Notes under the pieces: model-generated | The model's input: the letters and a program-made list of their open reading frames with translations, nothing else | Databases searched by the model: none | What the model was told of the DNA's origin: nothing | Translations under genes and position numbers: made by a program | Source: Rhodocyclaceae bacterium | GTDB lineage: Bacteria > Pseudomonadota > Gammaproteobacteria > Burkholderiales > Ga0077523 | Direction of reading: 5' to 3' | Length of the DNA stretch: 64,000 bases | Assembly: GCA_020248405.1 (NCBI GenBank) | Contig: JADCHQ010000006.1 | Span: forward strand, 62,001-126,000 | Shown: piece by piece, positions 57,363-64,000 of the stretch | How the letters are laid out: each line of letters begins with the position of its first letter | How positions within the stretch are numbered: position 1 is the first letter of the stretch

Positions 57363-58622
57363 TCAAGCGAACAGCTTCTGGATGCGCCGTAGGCTATCCA
57401 CGAGCGCGTCCGCTTCCTCGAAGGTGTTGTAAAAGGCGAAGGAGGCACGCACGGTGCCGGGGATTCGAAAGCGCTGCATCACCGGCTGGGCGCAGTGGTG
57501 CCCGGTACGCACGGCAACGCCGTCTTCGTTGAGCAGCGTGCCCACATCGTGGGGATGCACCTCACCCAGGTAGAAGGACAGCACCGCCGCCTTGTGCCGC
57601 GCCGTGCCGTAGATGCGCACGCCGGGAAGCGCGGCCACCCGCTCGGTGGCGTAGGCGAGCAGCGCCTGCTCATGCGCGGCGATGGCCTCCAGGCCGATGC
57701 CGCGCACATACTCGGCTGCCTCGCCCAGCGCGATGGCCTGGGCGATGGGCGGCGTCCCGGCCTCGAACTTGAAGGGAATCACGTTGTAGGTGGTTTTCTC
57801 GAAAGTCACCGACAAAATCATGTCGCCACCGCCGCGGAAGGGCTTCATGCGCTCCAGCCACTCGGCCTTGCCGTAGAGCACTCCGATGCCAGTGGGGCCA
57901 TAGAGCTTGTGGCCAGTGAAGGCGTAGAAGTCGCAGTCCAGCGCCTGTACGTCCACCGGCATGTGCTGCACCGCCTGCGCGCCGTCGATCATGATGGGCA
58001 CGCCGTGGGCGTGGGAGATGCGCACCATCTCGTCCACGGGGTTGACGGTTCCCAGCGCATTGGAGACGTGCGTGACCGACACGAACTTGGTGCGCGGTGT
58101 GAACAGTTTTTCGTATTCGTCCATCAACACCGTGCCGGTGTCGTCGATGGGCACCACCCTGAGCTTCGCTCCCTTCTCCTCGCACAGCATCTGCCACGGA
58201 ACGATGTTGGCGTGGTGCTCCAGGTGGGTGATGATGATCTCGTCGCCCTCGCCGATGAAGGCGCGGCCGAAGCCATGGGCCACGAGGTTGATGGCGTCCG
58301 TGACGTTGGACGTGAACACGATCTCGCGGTCGGACAACGCGTTCAGGAATCCCTGCACGCGATGGCGCGCCTCCTCGTAGGCGGCCGTGGCCCGCTCCGA
58401 GAGCGTGTGCACGCCGCGGTGGATGTTGGCATGCTCGTGGGTCTGGTAGCGCACCAGGCGGTCGATGACACGCTGGGGCATCTGGCTGCTGGCGCCGTTG
58501 TCCAGGTACGCCAGCGGCTTGCCGTGGGGGTGGACGTTGGCGAGGATGGGAAAGTCGGCGCGTAGCCGCTCCACGTCCAGGGACGCTGTGGGTTTGCCGG
58601 GCGAGAGTACGGGGGCGTTCAT
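57363..58622 (-). CDS. sufS: Cysteine desulfurase SufS
   Basis: A 419-residue PLP-dependent class-II desulfurase. Lys in FTGHKLYGPTGIG binds PLP, and the catalytic Cys is in RTGHHCAQP. ITHLEHHANIVPWQ is the conserved His loop. It supplies persulfide to SufU/SufBCD. The start overlaps the sufD stop by four bases. In a phototroph it supports the Fe-S clusters of DPOR and chlorophyllide reductase. Confidence 0.95.
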   Translation of the reverse strand: MNAPVLSPGKPTASLDVERLRADFPILANVHPHGKPLAYLDNGASSQMPQRVIDRLVRYQTHEHANIHRGVHTLSERATAAYEEARHRVQGFLNALSDREIVFTSNVTDAINLVAHGFGRAFIGEGDEIIITHLEHHANIVPWQMLCEEKGAKLRVVPIDDTGTVLMDEYEKLFTPRTKFVSVTHVSNALGTVNPVDEMVRISHAHGVPIMIDGAQAVQHMPVDVQALDCDFYAFTGHKLYGPTGIGVLYGKAEWLERMKPFRGGGDMILSVTFEKTTYNVIPFKFEAGTPPIAQAIALGEAAEYVRGIGLEAIAAHEQALLAYATERVAALPGVRIYGTARHKAAVLSFYLGEVHPHDVGTLLNEDGVAVRTGHHCAQPVMQRFRIPGTVRASFAFYNTFEEADALVDSLRRIQKLFA

Positions 58623-59929
58623 CGGACGATCTCCGTGTTGCCGGTGCGGGCAGTGAGCGTTTCACGCAGACGCGCCACCACCGAGGGCAGCGCGATGCGG
58701 TTCACGAGCCCGGCGGCGAAGGCGTAGGTGAGCATGGCGCGCGCGGCCGATTCGGACAGGCCCCGGCTGCGCAGGTAAAAAACTTCCTCCGCTTCGAGTT
58801 GCCCCACGGTGGCGCCGTGGGCGCACTTCACGTCGTCGGCGAAAATCTCGAGCTGCGGCTTGGCATCCACGCGCGCCTTGTCCGACAGCAGCAGGTTGCG
58901 GCTTTGCTGTGCGGAGTTGGTGCGCTGGGCGCCCTCGCGCACCAGGATGCGGCCATTGAACACGGCGTGGGCGCCGTCATCCACGATACAACGGTGCTCC
59001 TGGCGGCTGGAGCCGTCGGCTGCGGCGTGGTCGATGAAACTGTGGGTGTCGGCCAACTGCCGGCCGGCGAGCAGCGCCAGACCGTCCAGTTCGCACCGTG
59101 CACCCGGCCCCGCCTGGGTGAGGTGCAAATCCAGCCGCGAGATGCGCGCCCCAAAGGCCACGGCCAAAGCCCCGTATTGGGCATCGCGATCCAGCCGCAC
59201 ACCGGTAGTGCCGATGTGAAAGGCATTCTTGCTGTCGTGTTGAAGCCGCATGTGCCGCACCCGGGCCCCAGGGCCGGCTACCACCTCGGCCACGACGTTG
59301 ACGCCGTAGGTGTCCTGGTGAACAGCCACGTAATCCTCCACCAGCACCAGCTCCGATGCGGCGTCGGCGATCACCAGCAGGCGCGGGCTGACCGCCACGT
59401 CGGCCCGGGTACTCACGTACAGCACATGCACCGGCGGCACGCGCACGCCGCGCGGGGCATGCAGGAAAAGTCCGTCGTGCAGATAAGCGGTGTTGATGGC
59501 GGCGAAGGCGCTGCCGCCATTCGCCACACAGCCGCCCAGGTGGGCACGCACCAGTTCCGCGTGAGACTCCAGCGCCTCGGCGAGCGGCAACACCAGCGCC
59601 CCGCCCGCCTCCGCGAGCCGCGACAGCCGCGGGACGAAGTGGCCGTCCACGAAGGTAAGGCGCAGCGGCGCCTCGGCCACGTCGAAGGGCGCCAGCGACG
59701 CAGCATCCAGGGCGCCCGCCGCGACGGGCGCGCGAAATGCCAACCGGTACAGCGGAGAGAGGTCGGTGAAGCGCCAGTCCTCGTCCCGCGGGGTGGGCAG
59801 CGTCAACGCGTGGGCGCGCTCCAGGGCATCGGCACGCAACCCGTTAACCCAGCAGCCGGCGCGATGCTCCGGAAAAAGTTCGTGGCCCGACAACAGGCTG
59901 TCGAGCCAGGTGGATGCCACGGTGCTCAT
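58619..59929 (-). CDS. sufD: SUF complex subunit SufD
   Basis: A 436-residue beta-helix protein that pairs with SufB in the SufBC2D scaffold. The C-terminal CAHGATVGQLEAEEVFYLRSRGLSES (in parts) is the SufD/SufB signature, with the Cys and His close to the SufB interface site. GPGARVRHMRLQHDSKNAFHIG is typical. The start base coincides with the sufC stop, so they are coupled. Confidence 0.93.
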   Translation of the reverse strand: MSTVASTWLDSLLSGHELFPEHRAGCWVNGLRADALERAHALTLPTPRDEDWRFTDLSPLYRLAFRAPVAAGALDAASLAPFDVAEAPLRLTFVDGHFVPRLSRLAEAGGALVLPLAEALESHAELVRAHLGGCVANGGSAFAAINTAYLHDGLFLHAPRGVRVPPVHVLYVSTRADVAVSPRLLVIADAASELVLVEDYVAVHQDTYGVNVVAEVVAGPGARVRHMRLQHDSKNAFHIGTTGVRLDRDAQYGALAVAFGARISRLDLHLTQAGPGARCELDGLALLAGRQLADTHSFIDHAAADGSSRQEHRCIVDDGAHAVFNGRILVREGAQRTNSAQQSRNLLLSDKARVDAKPQLEIFADDVKCAHGATVGQLEAEEVFYLRSRGLSESAARAMLTYAFAAGLVNRIALPSVVARLRETLTARTGNTEIVR

Positions 59930-60704
59930 CAGGCGGCCCTGGCCTCCTGGGCAACCCAGTCGTAGCCGCGTCGCTCCAGTTCGAGTGCCAGTTCACGCCC
60001 GCCGGTCTTCACCAGTCGGCCACCTTCCATTACGTGGACGTAATCGGGCACCACGTAATCGAGTAGCCGCTGATAGTGGGTGACCAGCACCACCGCGTTG
60101 TCGGCCGAGCGCAGGGCGTTGATACCGCCGGCCACCACCCGCAACGCGTCGATATCCAGCCCGGAATCGGTTTCGTCCAGGAAGGCCAGGCTGGGCTCGA
60201 GCAGCGCCATCTGCAAAATCTCGTTGCGCTTTTTCTCTCCGCCCGAAAAACCTTCGTTCACGGAACGATCGAGAAACGCTGGGTCCATCTCCAGCAGCTT
60301 CATCTTGTCGCGCACGAAATCGTCAAATTCCAGCGGATCGAGCTCTTCGCGGCCACGCGCGCCCTGCACGGTGTTGTAGACGAGCCGCAGGAACTGGCCA
60401 TTGGCCACGCCCGGCACTTCCACCGGATACTGGAAAGAGAGAAAGAAGCCGGCGCGGGCGCGCTCCTCGGGTTCGAGATCGAGCAGATTGGCGCCGAGGA
60501 AGGTGGCGCCGCCGCCGGTCACTTCGTAGGCGGGATGGCCCGCCAGCACCTTGGAGAGCGTGCTCTTGCCCGAGCCGTTGGGCCCCATGATGGCGTGCAC
60601 CTCTCCGGCACGCACCGTCAGATCAATGCCCTTGAGAATGGTCTTGCCCGCCACGGTAGCGGTGAGCCCGTCCACGTGCAGCAATTCACGGCCAGGAGAC
60701 TGGC

Positions 60705-60708
<4 letters not shown>
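59929..60708 (-). CDS. sufC: SUF complex ATPase SufC
   Basis: A 259-residue soluble ABC ATPase. Walker A is GPNGSGKST, the signature is GFSGGEKKR (SufC-specific), and Walker B is [12 protein letters not shown]. It drives the SufBC2D complex. The start overlaps the sufB stop (ATGA) and the stop overlaps the sufD start. Length and motif order are standard. Confidence 0.96.
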
Positions 60709-62137
<1,429 letters not shown>

Positions 62138-62141
<4 letters not shown>

Positions 62142-62488
62142 GGCCGCACCCCCGCCGCCGCCGGATCAATGGTGAAGCTCTCGCCGCAACCGCAGGTGGC
62201 GCTCGCCCGCGGGTTGTCCACCTTGAAGACCTGCTTGAAGCCCTCACGCACGAAGTCCAGCGTGGCGCCGTCCAGATAGGCAAAGGCCTCCGCCGGTACC
62301 AGGACCGTGGCCCCGAGCTCCTCGAAACAATGCTCCCCCTCGGCAGCCTGCGAGGCCGCCTCGAAAGTGTAGGTCAAGCCCGAGCAGCCCACCTGCTTCA
62401 CACCCAGGCGCAAGCCCAGGCCACCCCGGCCCTTGACGATGGTTTCGCGAATGCGGCGAGCCGCACTCTCCGTGAGATGAATGGCCAA
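62138..62488 (-). CDS. sufA: A-type Fe-S carrier SufA/IscA-like
   Basis: A 116-residue A-type carrier. The three cluster cysteines are in [10 protein letters not shown] and ATCGCGESF (C-G-C). It should take clusters from SufBCD to targets. The name SufA rests on operon position; IscA and ErpA have the same motif. It lies 29 bp after iscR and overlaps sufB. Confidence 0.92.
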
Positions 62489-62517
62489 CTCGGATTTCCT
62501 CCAGAAACGACGCCCTG

Positions 62518-63021
62518 TCAGGCGGTGAGCGCCGCGCCGCCGCTTGCTGCGATGGAGCGCACGGCACGCACTGGCAGCTCCACTGGAGCAACGCCGGCAG
62601 CAGCCGCCGCACGCAGCGTGCGCTGCCGTGCCACCAGTTCAGAGAGCTTGACGTTGCGCAGATAATCGAAAATGCGGGCGTTGAGCGCCGACCAGAGGTC
62701 GTGGGTGAGGCATTTGTGGTCGTCGTGACAGTTTTCCAGACCGCCACACTGAGTGGCGTCAATGGGCTCGTCCACCGCGAGGATGATGTCCGCCACGGAC
62801 ACCTCGTCGGTCTTGCGAGCGAGCGTGTAGCCACCGCCGGGACCGCGGGTGCTGTTCACCAGTTGCTGGCGCCGCAGCTTGCCGAACAGCTGTTCCAGGT
62901 AGGACAGCGAGATTTTCTGGCGCTGGCTGATCTCCGCGAGGGTGACGGGCCCAGACCCGTCGCGCAGAGCGAGATCGATCATTGCGGTGACAGCAAACCG
63001 GCCTTTGGTGGTGAGTCGCAT
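62518..63021 (-). CDS. iscR: Fe-S cluster regulator IscR
   Basis: A 167-residue Rrf2-family repressor with an N-terminal winged helix (SLSYLEQLFGKLRRQQLV). The 2Fe-2S ligands are Cys92, Cys98, Cys104 and His107, identical in numbering to E. coli IscR. Holo-IscR represses type-1 sites; the operon's own promoter carries a good type-1 match (63071-63096), indicating autoregulation of the suf operon by Fe-S status. It heads iscR-sufABCDSU-nfu-Rieske. Confidence 0.96.
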   Translation of the reverse strand: MRLTTKGRFAVTAMIDLALRDGSGPVTLAEISQRQKISLSYLEQLFGKLRRQQLVNSTRGPGGGYTLARKTDEVSVADIILAVDEPIDATQCGGLENCHDDHKCLTHDLWSALNARIFDYLRNVKLSELVARQRTLRAAAAAGVAPVELPVRAVRSIAASGGAALTA

Positions 63022-63070
63022 GGTTGCCTCATGGAAAAAATCATTTCAGGGGTTCCTGGCAACCCATCTT

Positions 63071-63096
63071 ATAAGTTGATGGTTTTTGTCAACAAT
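63071..63096 (-). promoter_or_regulatory. IscR type-1 binding site over the iscR-suf promoter
   Basis: On the minus strand, ATTGTTGAC-AAAAACCA-TCAACTTAT. By my count it matches 19 of 25 positions of the E. coli type-1 consensus, with the GTTGA/TCAAC inverted halves intact. Candidate -35 TTGTTG and -10 TATAAG (16-bp spacer) lie within or next to it, so binding would block polymerase. It lies about 50 bp before the iscR ATG. Confidence 0.65.
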
Positions 63097-63213
63097 CCGA
63101 ATCCTAGTAAACCCAAGCGATCCGGTCAACAATCCTCGGAGTAGGTACCGCACCCGGGAGTTCCCGGCGATGCGGTTGGTTGCGCAGAGCCACGGACTGG
63201 CAAGCAGCGCCAG

Positions 63214-63897
63214 TCAGGCCGCCGGACGGGACCGGTGCAACTCCGCCTGCAAGGCTTCGATGCGACGTTGTTGCTCGGCCGCCTGCTCCATGAGGCCCTG
63301 GACCACCTTCACCAGCGGGTCGTTCATGTCATTGCTAACGCCGTAAGCGGCAAAGCCCTCAGGCGGGCTCTGCGGGCGTTCGGCGCCATCGTCCAGGATG
63401 CGCGCCGGGATACCCACGGCCGTGGCCCCAGCAGGCACGTCCTTCACCACCACGGCGTTGGAGCCCACCTTGGCGTTGTCACCCAGGGTAATGGGACCCA
63501 GCACCTTGGCGCCGGCGCCGATCACCACACCGCGGCCCAGGGTGGGATGGCGCTTGCCCTTGTTCCAGGTGGTGCCGCCAAGGGTTACACCGTGGTAGAG
63601 CGTGCAGTCGTCGCCGATTTCCGCCGTCTCGCCGATCACCACGCCCATTCCGTGATCGATGAAGAACCGCCGCCCAATGCGCGCGCCAGGGTGAATCTCG
63701 ATGCCCGTAAACCAGCGCCCCAGATGGGCGAGCCAGCGCGCCAACCACTTGAGGTTCCACTGCCACAGGCGATGGGCCGCACGATGCACCAGCATGGCGT
63801 GAAAACCGGGGTAGCAGGTGACCACCTCCCAGGTGGAGCGCGCCGCCGGGTCACGGTCGAAAACCACGCGGATCTCTTCGCGGAGGCGGGCAAACAT
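63214..63897 (-). CDS. cysE: Serine O-acetyltransferase
   Basis: A 227-residue hexapeptide-repeat acyltransferase making O-acetylserine for cysteine synthesis. An N-terminal helical region ([18 protein letters not shown]) is followed by the left-handed beta-helix, with [25 protein letters not shown] (in two parts) containing the catalytic His, and [18 protein letters not shown]. It lies 190 bp upstream of iscR on the same strand, a common pairing, and so links cysteine supply to SufS. Confidence 0.93.
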   Translation of the reverse strand: MFARLREEIRVVFDRDPAARSTWEVVTCYPGFHAMLVHRAAHRLWQWNLKWLARWLAHLGRWFTGIEIHPGARIGRRFFIDHGMGVVIGETAEIGDDCTLYHGVTLGGTTWNKGKRHPTLGRGVVIGAGAKVLGPITLGDNAKVGSNAVVVKDVPAGATAVGIPARILDDGAERPQSPPEGFAAYGVSNDMNDPLVKVVQGLMEQAAEQQRRIEALQAELHRSRPAA

Positions 63898-64000
63898 GGC
63901 GATGGTCAGGGCGGACGGCGGCAGCGCGGACTGCGGACGGTAGCGAGTCGATGGCTGGCCGTCAACCGGCCGGCGCCACGCTCAATCCCCCGTGGCGCGC

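Overview
The window is high-GC DNA from a purple phototrophic proteobacterium. It carries an almost complete photosynthesis gene cluster (about 11.1-54.8 kb) between a phosphonate-transport region on the left and a SUF iron-sulfur assembly operon on the right. The type-II reaction centre with a tetraheme cytochrome (pufLMC), the LH1 genes, a spheroidene-type carotenoid pathway (crtA, C, D, F), the AerR/PpsR pair and the oxygen-dependent cyclase AcsF point to a beta- or gammaproteobacterial purple bacterium or aerobic anoxygenic phototroph. No rRNA or other taxonomic marker is present, so I do not go further. I found no tRNA, rRNA, CRISPR array or intact insertion sequence.

Layout. 0-4.8 kb: phosphonate genes (DUF1045 protein, HAD protein, phnM, phnDCE); the core C-P lyase genes are not in view. 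5-11 kb: ordinary chromosomal genes (outer-membrane barrel, TSUP transporter, lipoprotein, HtrA-like protease, dusA, RidA family). 11.1-17.5 kb (+): bchI-bchD-bchO-crtI-crtB. 17.6-18.9 kb (-): a small accessory scar with a truncated lipase-like gene, a lipoprotein and an RTX-like remnant. 18.9-22.2 kb (-): crtA-crtD-crtC. 22.3-33.2 kb (+): crtE-crtF-bchC-bchX-bchY-bchZ-pufB-[orf74]-pufA-pufL-pufM-pufC. 33.5-48.3 kb (-): one tight superoperon, bchF-N-B-H-L-M-lhaA-puhA-puhB-puhC-acsF-puhE-orf50-DUF2269. 48.6-54.8 kb (+): aerR-ppsR-bchG-PucC-family gene-bchP-orf103. 54.9-55.9 kb: small uncharacterised genes. 55.9-63.9 kb (-): cysE, then iscR-sufA-B-C-D-S-U-nfu-Rieske.

Together these genes chelate Mg into protoporphyrin (BchHID), methylate it and close the E ring (BchM, AcsF), reduce both rings (BchLNB, BchXYZ), finish and esterify the pigment (BchF, C, G, P), make methoxylated keto-carotenoids (Crt) and build the RC-LH1 core (Puf, Puh, LhaA). 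No bchE, puc (LH2) or pufQ is present. Matches to the PpsR/CrtJ palindrome TGT-N12-ACA lie in the crtA/crtE, bchC, bchF/aerR and bchG promoter regions. A good IscR type-1 site overlaps the iscR-suf promoter.

The most novel item is a 74-residue single-helix membrane protein encoded between pufB and pufA. Its membrane helix has no histidine, so it is not an ordinary LH1 pigment-binding polypeptide. Its position and topology make it a candidate new LH1 (PufX/W-like or gamma-like) core subunit.
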